Assembly (NCBI RefSeq): GCF_037688875.1
Contig: NZ_JAWDIE010000015.1
Location: 22,148-86,147 of the forward strand
DNA: 64,000 bases
Reading direction: 5' to 3'
From: Amphibiibacter pelophylacis
GTDB taxonomy: Bacteria > Pseudomonadota > Gammaproteobacteria > Burkholderiales > Burkholderiaceae_C
The notes under the pieces are model-generated. The model had not been told where the DNA came from and ran no database searches. It saw only the letters and a list, made by a program, of their open reading frames with translations. Positions 33,637 through 48,470 of the stretch are shown piece by piece (positions within the stretch are counted from its first letter, which is position 1; each line of letters opens with the position of its first letter). The position numbers and the translations under genes are program-made.

Positions 33637-33927
33637 ATGGAACAAGCGCTGTTTAATGACCTGATGCAAAGCCTGAAAGAAGCCAGGGAAATTGCTCGCG
33701 GCGAAGCTCCTGCGTCGCGGCGCTTTACGGTGGCTGCGCCGGACGTCAAAGCGGTTCGCGATCAGATGGGGCTCTCGCAGAGCGAGTTCGCCCGTCTGAT
33801 GCAAGTCAGCGTCAAAACGCTGCAGAACTGGGAGCAGCGGCGTCGCCAGCCAACCGGGCCAGCGGCAGCACTGCTCAGAATCGTGTCGATGGCACCGGAA
33901 GTGGCACTCAGAACCCTGCACGCGTGA
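33637..33927 (+). CDS. higA: HigA-type XRE antitoxin
   Basis: 96 residues. N-terminal linker (EQALFNDLMQSLKEAREIARG) neutralises the toxin in related systems. An HTH follows: VKAVRDQMGLSQSEFARLMQVS then VKTLQNWEQRRRQPTGPAAALLR. It should bind the palindrome between the minus-35 and minus-10 upstream of higB. Confidence 0.93.
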   Translation: MEQALFNDLMQSLKEAREIARGEAPASRRFTVAAPDVKAVRDQMGLSQSEFARLMQVSVKTLQNWEQRRRQPTGPAAALLRIVSMAPEVALRTLHA

Positions 33928-34081
33928 TGGGGTGTTCAGGTGTGCGGCCCGGCCCGCTTTGATGAGCATCCGGTAGCACCGGTTTACAATGCCCGACTGC
34001 AGGGTTGGGCCACTGAGAGGCCTGCCGTGCGGCTGTTTCATTTCTTCAGCACGACCCACGGCCACCCGGCCCACGCCACCG

Positions 34082-35035
34082 ATGAGCGCTATTTCTGCTG
34101 CACCGCTGCCTGATCCCGCCCACACCCGTTGGGTGGACGAGGCGGTGGCGCGCGTGGATGAGGCGCTGGCGGCGGCGATTCCGCCCCGGGGCGCTGGGGG
34201 CCTGACCGAAGTTATGGCCTACGCCAGCTTGCAGGGCGGCAAACGCCTGCGACCGCTCTTGGTTTTGGCCGCCTGCGAGGCGCTGGGCGGCAGCCGTCCG
34301 GCCGCGCTGCGGGCGGCTGTGGCGGTGGAGCTGATCCACGCTTATTCGCTGGTCCACGACGATCTGCCCTGCATGGACGACGATGTCCTGCGCCGGGGCC
34401 AGCCCACCACGCATGTGGTTCACGGCGAAGCCATGGCCATGCTGGCGGGCGACGCCATGCAGGCGCTGGCTTTCGAGGTGCTCACGCCCGAAACCGGCAT
34501 TGCCCCTGCACTGCAGGCGCGCTGGGTGGCTTGCCTGGCCCGCGCGGCGGGACACGCGGGCATGGCGGGCGGGCAGGCGATTGATCTCATGCACGTCGGC
34601 AAAAGCCTGGATCTGGCGGGGCTGGAGCACATGCACGCCCTGAAAACCGGCTGCCTGCTGCAGGCCAGCGTGGCGATGGGCGCCATGGCCGGGGATGCCG
34701 ACAGCAGCGGCCAGCACCAGCTCGCGTCCTGTGTCGATCAGCCTGTCTGGCCGCACCTGATGGACTACGGCCGCTGGCTGGGCCTGGCCTTCCAGGTGGT
34801 CGACGACATTCTGGACGTGACCCAGGACAGCTCCACCCTGGGTAAAACCGCGGGCAAGGACGAGGCCAGCAACAAGCCGACGTTTGTCTCGCTGATGGGG
34901 CTGGCGGCGGCGCAGGCCTACGCGCTGGACATCCACGCACGCGCGCTGGCGGCGCTGGACGCCTGCCATCTGCCGCTCCCGGGCGCCCGCCCGCTGCGCG
35001 ATCTGGCCCACCAGGTCGTGTCGCGCAGCCACTGA
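34082..35035 (+). CDS. ispA: Farnesyl diphosphate synthase (polyprenyl synthetase)
   Basis: 317 residues. First aspartate-rich motif LVHDDLPCMDDD and second motif QVVDDILDVTQ, with GGKRLRP near the N-terminus. It condenses IPP and DMAPP/GPP to C15-PP for undecaprenyl and quinone synthesis. The ATG at 34082 follows a weak minus-10 TACAAT (33985-33990). A gene resembling xseB, often found in front of ispA, is absent. dxs follows 27 bp downstream, making an isoprenoid operon. Confidence 0.95.
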   Translation: MSAISAAPLPDPAHTRWVDEAVARVDEALAAAIPPRGAGGLTEVMAYASLQGGKRLRPLLVLAACEALGGSRPAALRAAVAVELIHAYSLVHDDLPCMDDDVLRRGQPTTHVVHGEAMAMLAGDAMQALAFEVLTPETGIAPALQARWVACLARAAGHAGMAGGQAIDLMHVGKSLDLAGLEHMHALKTGCLLQASVAMGAMAGDADSSGQHQLASCVDQPVWPHLMDYGRWLGLAFQVVDDILDVTQDSSTLGKTAGKDEASNKPTFVSLMGLAAAQAYALDIHARALAALDACHLPLPGARPLRDLAHQVVSRSH

Positions 35036-35062
35036 CGGCCCCGAAGGACCGCAAGGAACGCC

Positions 35063-37030
35063 ATGACCCTGACCGTGACATCCACCCCGCTGCTGGACAC
35101 GATTTCCAGCCCAGCCGACCTGCGCCAGCTGCGGCCCGACCAGCTTGAGCAGGTCGCCCGCGAACTGCGCCAGGATCTGCTGGGCCAGGTCAGCCGCACC
35201 GGCGGACATCTGTCGTCCAACCTGGGCACGGTCGAACTGAGCATCGCGCTGCACTACGTCTACAACACCCCGCAGGACCGCCTGGTGTGGGACGTGGGCC
35301 ACCAGACTTATCCCCACAAGATGCTCACCGGGCGACGCAGCCGCATGCCCACGCTGCGCCAGCTGGGCGGCCTGTCGGGCTTTCCGCGCCGCGACGAGAG
35401 CGAGTTCGACGCCTTTGGCACCGCGCACTCGTCCACCTCGATTTCGGCCGCGCTGGGCATGGCCATGGCCGCGCGCATCAAGGGCGAATCGCGCCGCGCC
35501 GTGGCCATCATCGGCGACGGGGCGCTGACCGGCGGCATGGCTTTCGAGGCCCTGAACCACGCGGGCGACACGCACGCCAACCTGCTGGTCATCCTCAACG
35601 ACAACGACATGTCGATCAGCCCGCCGGTGGGCGCGCTGAACAAATACCTGGCCCGCCTGATGAGCGGCGGCTTTTACAGCGCCGCCCGCGAAGGCGCCAA
35701 ATCGGTGCTCAAGCACACGCCGCTGTACGAGCTGGCGCGCCGCTTCGAGGAACACGCCAAGGGCATGGTCGTGCCCGGCACGATTTTTGAAGAGTTCGGG
35801 TTCAACTACGTCGGTCCCATCGACGGCCACGACCTGGATGCCCTGATTCCCACGCTGCAGAACCTGCGCGAGCGCAGCGGGCCGCAGTTCCTGCACATCA
35901 TCACGCGCAAGGGCAAGGGCTACGACCTGGCCGAGGCCGACCCCATCGCCTACCACGGCCCGGGCAAGTTCGACCCGGCTGTTGGCCTGCAACCCGCTAA
36001 GGCGGGCGCGCAGACCTTCACGCAGGTCTTCGGGCAGTGGCTGTGCGACATGGCAGCGGCGGACGAGCGCCTGGTCGGCATCACCCCGGCGATGCGCGAA
36101 GGTTCGGGCATGGTCGAGTTCGAGCGCCGCTTCCCGCAGCGCTACGCCGACGTCGGCATCGCCGAGCAGCACGCCGTCACCTACGCCGCCGGTCTGGCCT
36201 GCGAGGGGCTCAAACCCGTCCTGGCCATTTACAGCACGTTTTTGCAGCGCGGCTACGACCAGGTGATCCACGATGTGGCCATCCAGAATCTGCCGGTGAT
36301 GTTTGCCCTGGACCGCGCGGGCCTGGTTGGCGCCGACGGCGCCACGCACGCGGGCAACTACGACATCGCTTACCTGCGCTGCGTGCCCAACCTGGCGGTG
36401 CTGGTGCCCGCCGACGAGAACGAATGCCGCCAGCTGCTGTCCACCGCCTTCGCCCACAACGGCCCGGCGGCGGTGCGCTACCCGCGCGGCAGTGGCGCGG
36501 GCGTGGCGGTGCTGCCTGGGCTGGCGACCCTGCCCTGGGGACGCGCCGAGCGCCGCCGCAAACGCACCAGCACCAGCACCAGCACCAGCACCAGCACACA
36601 CAGTAGCCGGGCTGACGAAGCCTTGGGCCTGTCGGTCGCGGTGCTCGCTTTTGGCCCGCTGCTCTACGCCGCGCTGGAGGCCGCCGAGGGCGTGGACGCT
36701 TCGGTCTGGAACATGCGCTTCGCCAAGCCGCTGGACGTCGAAGCCGTGCGCCAGGCCGCGCTGGAGCACGATCTCATCGTCACGGTCGAAGAGGGCGCCG
36801 TCGCGGGCGGCGCGGGCAGCGCGGTGGCCGAGGCGCTCAGCCAGCTGGGCCTGACGCGCCCGCTGCTGCATCTGGGCCTGCCCGACCAGTTCATCGAACA
36901 TGGCGAGCGCGGCGCGCTGCTCTCGGCCTGCGGCCTGGACGCGGCAGGCATCCAGTCGGCCATCTCCGATTTCATCCGCCGCGCCACGCTGGCTGCGGCG
37001 TCCAAAACCTCCCGGGAGACCTCCGCATGA
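35063..37030 (+). CDS. dxs: 1-deoxy-D-xylulose-5-phosphate synthase
   Basis: 655 residues, slightly longer than most (about 620-640). Thiamin diphosphate motif VAIIGDGALTGGMAFEALNHAG, with GHQTYPHKMLTGR and the catalytic His region (VTYAAGLACEGLKPVL). It condenses pyruvate and glyceraldehyde-3-phosphate in the MEP pathway. A low-complexity insertion encoded by five CACCAG repeats (36565-36594) lies near residues 501-510 between the second and third domains. Its TGA overlaps the ATG of the following aminopeptidase gene. Confidence 0.97.
   Translation: MTLTVTSTPLLDTISSPADLRQLRPDQLEQVARELRQDLLGQVSRTGGHLSSNLGTVELSIALHYVYNTPQDRLVWDVGHQTYPHKMLTGRRSRMPTLRQLGGLSGFPRRDESEFDAFGTAHSSTSISAALGMAMAARIKGESRRAVAIIGDGALTGGMAFEALNHAGDTHANLLVILNDNDMSISPPVGALNKYLARLMSGGFYSAAREGAKSVLKHTPLYELARRFEEHAKGMVVPGTIFEEFGFNYVGPIDGHDLDALIPTLQNLRERSGPQFLHIITRKGKGYDLAEADPIAYHGPGKFDPAVGLQPAKAGAQTFTQVFGQWLCDMAAADERLVGITPAMREGSGMVEFERRFPQRYADVGIAEQHAVTYAAGLACEGLKPVLAIYSTFLQRGYDQVIHDVAIQNLPVMFALDRAGLVGADGATHAGNYDIAYLRCVPNLAVLVPADENECRQLLSTAFAHNGPAAVRYPRGSGAGVAVLPGLATLPWGRAERRRKRTSTSTSTSTSTHSSRADEALGLSVAVLAFGPLLYAALEAAEGVDASVWNMRFAKPLDVEAVRQAALEHDLIVTVEEGAVAGGAGSAVAEALSQLGLTRPLLHLGLPDQFIEHGERGALLSACGLDAAGIQSAISDFIRRATLAAASKTSRETSA
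36565..36594 (+). repeat. Hexanucleotide repeat (CACCAG)x5 inside dxs
   Basis: Five tandem CACCAG units encode alternating Thr/Ser in frame. Because the unit is 6 bp, slippage would change length by two residues without a frameshift. It is in a linker region and probably tolerated. Confidence 0.8.
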
Positions 37031-38853
37031 GCCTTGCCCTGGACCACGCCAGCTCTCCCGCGCAGCGCCTGGCGCATGCCCGCAAGCTGCTTCAGGCGCT
37101 GGGCGCGCAGGCGCTTGTCGTGCCCAGCAGCGATCCGCACCTGTCCGAATACCTGCCCGAGCGCTGGAACACCCGCGCCTGGATCAGCGGTTTCACCGGA
37201 TCGGCCGGGGTCGCCGTCATCACGGCGGACGCCGCCGGGGTGCTGACCGACAGCCGCTACTGGACGCAGGCCGCCGCGCAGCTCGCGGGCAGCGGTTTCG
37301 AGCTGGTGCGTGCCGAGCAGGGCAGCACGCTGGACGTGGCACGCTGGCTCAACAGCCATCTGGCGCAGGGCGCCACGGTGATCGTCGATGGCCAGGTGCT
37401 GTCGCTGAGCGCCTGGCAGACGCTGCAGTTCGAGCTCACAACCCACGGCATCGCCCTGCGCGGCGACATCGATGCTTTTGACAGCCTGTGGGCCGACCGG
37501 CCTGGCCTGCCGCAGGCCCCGGTGTGGCGCCACAGCCCGCCGTACGCCACCGTGAGTGTCGAAGATCGCCTGGCCACCCTTCGCGCCCAGATGGCGGCGG
37601 AGGGGGCGACGCACCTGTGGTTGGCGACGCTGGACGATATCGCCTGGCTGCTCAACCTGCGCGGCAGCGACGTCGATTACAACCCGGTTTTTGTCGCGCA
37701 CGCGCTGGTTGATGCGCGCGAGGTGCGGCTCTTCATCGAACCCGGCAAGGTGGAACCCGCCCTGGCGGCGGCGCTGGCCGAAAGCGCCATCTGGCTGCAC
37801 GATTACCCGCAGATCGCGCCCGCGCTGGCCGGCCTGCCGCACGATGCGGTGCTGATGCTCGATCCGGCGCGTGTCACTCACGGCCTGCGCCAGCAGGTGC
37901 CCGCGCACGTCAAGGTGCGCGAGCAGCTCTGTCCGGTGATGATGGCCAAGGCCTGCAAGACGCCGCAGGAGCTGGCGCACGTGCGCCAGGCGATGGAGCA
38001 CGACGGCGCTGCCATGGCGGCCTTTTACGCCCGCTTCGAGGCCGCGCTGGCCGCTGGGCAGACCGTGACCGAACTGACGGTGGACGAGTGGCTGAGCGCC
38101 GAGCGCGCCAGGCAGCCGGGCTTTGTCAGCCTGAGCTTTTCGACCATCGCCGGCTGGAACGCCAACGGCGCGCTGCCGCATTACCGCGCGCTGCCCGAGG
38201 CGCACGCCACGATCAGCGGCAACGGCCTGCTGCTCATCGATTCGGGCGGCCAGTACCTGGGCGGCACCACCGACATCACCCGCGTCTGGGCCATTGGCAT
38301 GCCCAGCAGCGAACACAAGCGCGACTGCACCCGCGTGCTGCAGGGCATGATCGCGCTGTCGCGCACGGTCTACCCCGTCGGCACGCCCGGCCCCATGCTG
38401 GACGCGATCGCGCGGGCGCCGCTCTGGGCCGAGGGCCTGGATTTCGGCCACGGCACCGGCCACGGCGTGGGCTACTGCCTGAACGTGCACGAACCGCCGC
38501 AGCGCATTTCCAAAGCCCTGCCGCGCCCGGAAACGGCATTGCGCGAGGGCATGATCACGTCCATCGAGCCCGGCGTTTACCGCGAGGGCCATTGGGGCGT
38601 GCGCTTCGAGAATCTGGTCGCCAGCGTGCCTTTTGCCACGCACGAGCGCGGGACTTTCGGCGAGATGCTGGCCTTCGAAACCCTGACCCTGTGCCCCATC
38701 GACACCCGCTGCCTGGAGGCCGCACTGATGCGCCCCGACGAGATCGACTGGCTGAACGCCTACCACGCCGAAGTCTGGCGCCGCGTCTCGCCGCACGTCC
38801 AGGGCGCTGCCCGCGACTGGCTGCAGGCCCGCACCCGACCCTGGATGAGCTGA
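37027..38853 (+). CDS. M24-family aminopeptidase P (Xaa-Pro aminopeptidase)
   Basis: 608 residues, the three-domain cytosolic type. N-terminal creatinase-like domains (GSAGVAVITADAAGVLTDSRYWTQAA), then the C-terminal pita-bread catalytic domain with metal ligands in LIDSGGQYLGGTTDITR, FGHGTGHGVGYCLNVHE, TSIEPGVYREG and VRFENLV. It removes N-terminal residues preceding proline. The ATG overlaps the dxs stop by four bases, so the two are probably co-expressed. Confidence 0.93.
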   Translation: MSLALDHASSPAQRLAHARKLLQALGAQALVVPSSDPHLSEYLPERWNTRAWISGFTGSAGVAVITADAAGVLTDSRYWTQAAAQLAGSGFELVRAEQGSTLDVARWLNSHLAQGATVIVDGQVLSLSAWQTLQFELTTHGIALRGDIDAFDSLWADRPGLPQAPVWRHSPPYATVSVEDRLATLRAQMAAEGATHLWLATLDDIAWLLNLRGSDVDYNPVFVAHALVDAREVRLFIEPGKVEPALAAALAESAIWLHDYPQIAPALAGLPHDAVLMLDPARVTHGLRQQVPAHVKVREQLCPVMMAKACKTPQELAHVRQAMEHDGAAMAAFYARFEAALAAGQTVTELTVDEWLSAERARQPGFVSLSFSTIAGWNANGALPHYRALPEAHATISGNGLLLIDSGGQYLGGTTDITRVWAIGMPSSEHKRDCTRVLQGMIALSRTVYPVGTPGPMLDAIARAPLWAEGLDFGHGTGHGVGYCLNVHEPPQRISKALPRPETALREGMITSIEPGVYREGHWGVRFENLVASVPFATHERGTFGEMLAFETLTLCPIDTRCLEAALMRPDEIDWLNAYHAEVWRRVSPHVQGAARDWLQARTRPWMS

Positions 38854-38876
38854 TTTTTTCTGTTCGGAGATTCCCC

Positions 38877-39527
38877 ATGCGCCTGCGTTACGCCACGCTG
38901 ACCCTTTCAGCTCTGACCGCCCTGCTGCTGGGCGGCTGTGCTTCCACCCCCTTTGTGCTGCCGCCCGTTCCGCTGCCCCAGCTGCCCGGCGTGTCAGCCG
39001 GATCGGCTCCGGCCGACGGCCGCGTTTACCCGGGTTCCAGTTCCTGGCCCGAGGGGTTGATGTCACACGCCACCCCGGCGACGCCTGTGCCCGTTCCGGC
39101 ATCGCCGGCCGCGGTGCCTGCGCTGCCGCCCGCCGCCCAGTCGGGCGTGCCGCGCGCACGCTTTGGCCTGCGCACCGTCGATTGCCCGCTGCCCGATGGC
39201 AGCCGGGGCGTCTATGTCTACAAGCTGCTGCCGGGCTCGCCGCTGGCCGGGTCGGTCGAAATCGGCGACCGCATCACCCGCCTGCAGGGCGTGGACATCA
39301 CCAACAGCGCTTCGCTGACCAATCTGATTGCGGCCGTGCGTCCGCTCTCGCCCGTGCAGCTCTCTTTCGTGCGCGCCGGGGCCAGCACCAGCGTGTCCTT
39401 CCTGCCACCGCCCTGGGTGCCCAACGAGGCCGATCTGGCCCCGATCAACCAGCCCATCACCCCCGCCCTGGCCGCCAACCTGTGCCGCATCGTGACGCGG
39501 GTGGCGACGGAAGGGGCAGCGCAGTAA
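38877..39527 (+). CDS. PDZ-domain lipoprotein
   Basis: 216 residues. A lipoprotein signal is clear (TLSALTALLLGGCASTPF, lipidated Cys at 21), followed by a Pro/Ala-rich linker (about 22-95) and a PDZ-like domain (VYKLLPGSPLAGSVEIGDRITRLQGVDITNSASL). It is likely anchored in the outer membrane or periplasmic face of the inner membrane and binds protein C-termini. Its partner is unknown. It follows the aminopeptidase gene by 23 bp. Confidence 0.75.
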   Translation: MRLRYATLTLSALTALLLGGCASTPFVLPPVPLPQLPGVSAGSAPADGRVYPGSSSWPEGLMSHATPATPVPVPASPAAVPALPPAAQSGVPRARFGLRTVDCPLPDGSRGVYVYKLLPGSPLAGSVEIGDRITRLQGVDITNSASLTNLIAAVRPLSPVQLSFVRAGASTSVSFLPPPWVPNEADLAPINQPITPALAANLCRIVTRVATEGAAQ

Positions 39528-39570
39528 GCGGGTTCTTATCGCGGGGTTGCTGCGGATCACAGGCCCGTGG

Positions 39571-39852
39571 TCAGTAGTGGTAGCGCCCCTGCAAAAACTC
39601 GACGCGGTTGTTTCTGATCAGGTAAACAACGCGATGCTCTTGCGTGATCCGGCGAGACCAGACGTCTGCGCCTAGATACTTCAGCGGCTCTGGTTTGCCG
39701 ATACCGTCCAACGGATCGCACAAAATAGCCCGAACCAGATCGAGCAGCCGTTTGGCGGTGCGGCGGTCAGTTTCCACCCAGTGCTGGAGATCTTCCAGAA
39801 ACTCTGGGTGGCAGACCGCCAGCCGTTCACTTCGGGCGGATGTTTCAGGCAT
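39571..39852 (-). CDS. yoeB: YoeB/Txe-type mRNA interferase toxin
   Basis: 93 residues from the ATG at 39852 (MPETSARSERLAVC). RelE-superfamily fold: FLEDLQHWVETDRRTAKRLLDLV, then GIGKPEPLKYLGADVWSRRI and the C-terminal catalytic end LQGRYHY, where the terminal His-Tyr is a YoeB hallmark. Its start overlaps the last bases of yefM by eight, indicating coupling. Appears intact. Confidence 0.93.
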   Translation of the reverse strand: MPETSARSERLAVCHPEFLEDLQHWVETDRRTAKRLLDLVRAILCDPLDGIGKPEPLKYLGADVWSRRITQEHRVVYLIRNNRVEFLQGRYHY

Positions 39853-40150
39853 TCCCACGAAGCTGCCCGGCGGGGGGAACATCCAGCCGGTGAGACAGTT
39901 CATCCAGCGACAGCGCGGGCAGCGTCTCGTTCCCGGAACGGGCCAGGGCGGTCAGCAGGCGTCTGGCATTGGCTGGCGAACGCAGCAGGTGGGCGGTTTC
40001 GATGAGGCTCTGGAGCTCGTCGGCAGCGATCAAGGCCACATCGCCACCAGAAGGTCGGCGCACCACCACGATTTCGCGGTCCTCCACGGTCCGGTCCATC
40101 AGCCTTTTTAGCTGGCTTTGGGCCTGACTGTAGGTCGTTTCGATGGGCAT
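39845..40150 (-). CDS. yefM: YefM-type antitoxin
   Basis: 101 residues. The N-terminal Phd/YefM DNA-binding domain (YSQAQSQLKRLMDRTVEDRE, VVVRRPSGGDVALIAADELQSL) is followed by a toxin-binding tail with LLRSPANARRLLTALARSG. Binds YoeB and probably the upstream palindrome (40181-40193). The ATG at 40150 is the only good start. Confidence 0.93.
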   Translation of the reverse strand: MPIETTYSQAQSQLKRLMDRTVEDREIVVVRRPSGGDVALIAADELQSLIETAHLLRSPANARRLLTALARSGNETLPALSLDELSHRLDVPPAGQLRGNA

Positions 40151-40180
40151 GATGCCGTCCTTGTCATGTCTGGATACCGC

Positions 40181-40193
40181 ACAGAAATTCTGT
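40181..40193. promoter_or_regulatory. Palindrome upstream of yefM-yoeB, candidate operator
   Basis: ACAGAA-A-TTCTGT is a perfect 6-bp inverted repeat with a 1-nt centre, 30 bp upstream of the yefM ATG. It is a plausible autoregulatory site for the YefM-YoeB complex, though it is not the TGTACA type known in E. coli. Confidence 0.45.
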
Positions 40194-40236
40194 CAGGCAG
40201 TTTGGCTGCAAATGCTGTGGATGGCAAGCAACGGCC

Positions 40237-40470
40237 TCACTCCCCCGACGGCGCCACCGTGGCGGGCAGGCCCAGCGCCAGGTGGGCGAAGGCTTGGCGC
40301 ACCTGCGCTTCGTCGCAGCCCATGAGCAGGGCGTCGTCCAGCATGTCCTGAAGCTGCTGGCGCAGGTCGGCGTAGTTTTCGTCCAGAACCTTCACTTTTT
40401 CGGTGCAGGACACGGGCGCACCGCTGGGTTTGAGCCAGCGGATTCTGTCGGGGGGCGGGGCTTGATTCAT
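40237..40470 (-). CDS. Small conserved-looking protein of unknown function
   Basis: 77 residues, soluble, acidic in the middle (LDENYADLRQQLQDMLDDAL). No domain was recognised. The opening DRIRWLKPSGAPVSCTEKVK has a recognisable compact N-terminal motif with one Cys, and a similar small protein is remembered from other Burkholderiales. It lies between yefM and uvrA, divergent from uvrA by 89 bp. Coding is supported by the even codon pattern and a complete frame. Confidence 0.6.
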   Translation of the reverse strand: MNQAPPPDRIRWLKPSGAPVSCTEKVKVLDENYADLRQQLQDMLDDALLMGCDEAQVRQAFAHLALGLPATVAPSGE

Positions 40471-40559
40471 GGGGATCAGGGCGAGTCCGGCTCAAGGCGC
40501 CGGTTTTGAGGGCAGCCTAGAATGATAAACCTGCCTTTTGCTGCCTGCCGGAAATCCCC

Positions 40560-46472
<5,913 letters not shown>

Positions 46473-46508
46473 GATGCCGCTTTCTGCGTCATCTGCAGCC
46501 CTCCGGCC

Positions 46509-46721
46509 ATGAAACAGCCCATCATCGCCTACCACCAGGATGACGAGCAGCACTGGGTCGCCCGGCTGGCCTGCGGCCACAATCAGCACGTGCGCCACGA
46601 TCCGCCCTGGATCAACCGGCCCTGGGTGGTGACGCCCGAGGGCCGTGCTGCGCAGATCGGCGCGCGGCTCGATTGCCGCAAATGCGACGCTGGGGCGCCG
46701 CGCGACGGGCTGCCGGTTTAA
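46509..46721 (+). CDS. DUF3565 family protein
   Basis: 70 residues, with Cys pairs in LACGHNQHVRHDPPW and LDCRKCDAGAP, arranged as a small possible zinc-binding fold. It fits DUF3565 (MKQPIIAYHQDDEQHWVARL start). Function unknown. It lies 36 bp after uvrA on the same strand and overlaps the convergent ThDP-enzyme gene by four bases. Confidence 0.8.
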   Translation: MKQPIIAYHQDDEQHWVARLACGHNQHVRHDPPWINRPWVVTPEGRAAQIGARLDCRKCDAGAPRDGLPV

Positions 46722-48445
46722 GTCGCCCGCGTGCCCCGCACCTCATCCAGCGTTCGGGTCGGCGAAATGGCCTGCGGGTCGATCAGGCAGTGCAGTAGCA
46801 CGGGGCGACGGTGCTGGGCGGCCCAGTGGCGCAGGCGGGCCAGGGCGGGGGCGAAGCTGGCTGTGTCTTCGACCCGTTCGGCCTGCGCGCCAAAGGACTG
46901 TGCCCAGGTGGCGAAATCCGGGTTGTGCAGCGCGGTGGCGGTGACGCGGCCGGGGTATTCGCGCTCCTGGTGCATGCGTATGGTGCCCAGCATGCCGTTG
47001 TCGATGACGATGACGATGATCGGCAGGCTGTACTGCACGGCGGTGGCCAGCTCCTGGCCGTGCATCAGCAGATCGCCGTCGCCGGCCACGCACAGCACGG
47101 TGCGTTCGGGCCACAGGCGCTGCGCGCCCACGGCGGCGGGCAGGCCGTAGCCCATGCTGCCGCTGGTGGGCGCGAGCTGGCTGCCCGGCGTGGTGAAGCG
47201 CCAGAAGCGGTGCACCCACAGCGCAAAATTGCCCGCGCCGTTACACACGATGGTGTCGCCGGGCAGGGTGCTGCGCAGGTGCTGCATGACCTGGCCCATC
47301 TGCAGACGGCCGGGGATGCGGATGGCGCGGGCGTCGCTCCAGGCCAGCGCTTGCGCGTGTGCGGCCTGCACGCGGGCGAGAAGCCCGGGCGAGGCGGGTG
47401 GGGGCTGTGAAAAATCCCGGCTGATGGCCTGTGCCCAGGCGGCGCACAGTGCGTCCGGCGCGGCGGCGATGGCCAGATCGGCCTGGTAGACGCGGCCCAG
47501 TTCGTCCGGATCGGGGTGGATGTGGACGAGCGCCTGCTGCGGTGCCGGAATATCGAGCAGGGTGTAGCCCTGCGAGGGCACTTCCGACAGCCGCCCGCCC
47601 AGCAGGACGACGAGATCGGCGTCGCGCAGGCGCTGCAGCAGCGCGGGGTCGGGGCCAAAACCCAGGTCGCCTGCGTGGCAGGGGTGATCGGCCGGGAAAA
47701 CCGTCTGGCGCCGGAAGGAGCACACCACCGGCAGCGCGTGGTGCGCGGCGATGCGCGCCAGATGAGCGCTGGTCTGCGCGCTCCAGCGCGATCCGCCCAC
47801 GACAAGCATGGGGCGTTGTGCGGCGCTGACGCGATCCATGAGCCCGGCCAGTTCGGCGGCGCCGGGCGCCTGCTCGGGTGGGGCCGTCCAGGGCCGGGCG
47901 TCGGCGACGGGGGCGGTCTCGACCAGCATATCCTCGGGCAGGGCCAGCACGACGGGGCCGGGGCGGCCGCTGCAGGCCACGGCCCAGGCGCGGGCGATCA
48001 GCTCGGGGATGCGGCGGATGTCGTCGATCTCGTCCGCCCACTTGACCATGGGGCCGAAGACGGCGCGGTAATCCAGCTCCTGGAAGGCCTCGCGGCCGCG
48101 TGCGCTGCGCTCGATCTGGCCGACGAACAGGATGAGCGGCGTTGAATCCTGCATGGCGATGTGCAGTCCCGCAGCCGCGTTGGTGGCGCCGGGGCCGCGC
48201 GTGACCATGCAGATGCCGGGGCGGCCGGTCAGCTTGCCCTGGGCTTCGGCCATCATGCAGGCGCCGCCTTCCTGACGGCAGACGGTGAGGTCTATGGGCG
48301 CGTCGTGCAGGGCGTCGAGCACGGCCAGGAAGCTCTCGCCCGGCACGGTGAAGACCTGGCGGGCGCCGTGCAGCACGAGCTGGTCCACGACGATCTGGCC
48401 GCCCGCCCGTGGGGCGGGACGCGTGGCGGGGAGGGCGGAAGTCAT
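46718..48445 (-). CDS. Thiamin-diphosphate-dependent acetolactate-synthase-like enzyme
   Basis: 575 residues from the ATG at 48445. Three ThDP-enzyme domains are recognisable: N-terminal PYR domain with FTVPGESFLAVLDAL and the catalytic Glu region (CRQEGGACMMAEA), a central domain, and the C-terminal PP domain with the ThDP motif VAGDGDLLMHGQELATAVQ. It could be a decarboxylase or ligase on a 2-oxo acid. It is the last gene of the operon that includes the ALDH7-type and FAD enzymes, so its substrate may be a lysine/pipecolate intermediate such as 2-oxoadipate, but this is inference only. Confidence 0.85.
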   Translation of the reverse strand: MTSALPATRPAPRAGGQIVVDQLVLHGARQVFTVPGESFLAVLDALHDAPIDLTVCRQEGGACMMAEAQGKLTGRPGICMVTRGPGATNAAAGLHIAMQDSTPLILFVGQIERSARGREAFQELDYRAVFGPMVKWADEIDDIRRIPELIARAWAVACSGRPGPVVLALPEDMLVETAPVADARPWTAPPEQAPGAAELAGLMDRVSAAQRPMLVVGGSRWSAQTSAHLARIAAHHALPVVCSFRRQTVFPADHPCHAGDLGFGPDPALLQRLRDADLVVLLGGRLSEVPSQGYTLLDIPAPQQALVHIHPDPDELGRVYQADLAIAAAPDALCAAWAQAISRDFSQPPPASPGLLARVQAAHAQALAWSDARAIRIPGRLQMGQVMQHLRSTLPGDTIVCNGAGNFALWVHRFWRFTTPGSQLAPTSGSMGYGLPAAVGAQRLWPERTVLCVAGDGDLLMHGQELATAVQYSLPIIVIVIDNGMLGTIRMHQEREYPGRVTATALHNPDFATWAQSFGAQAERVEDTASFAPALARLRHWAAQHRRPVLLHCLIDPQAISPTRTLDEVRGTRAT

Positions 48446-48470
48446 GGGCAAAGTCCGTTCACAGATCCGT

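Noticed and set aside
33990..34082. CTGAGA-containing leader of ispA as a possible TPP riboswitch
   Set aside because: Only the CTGAGA hexamer is present. The second conserved block expected near TGAACCTGATC is missing, so the thiamin riboswitch core is not formed.
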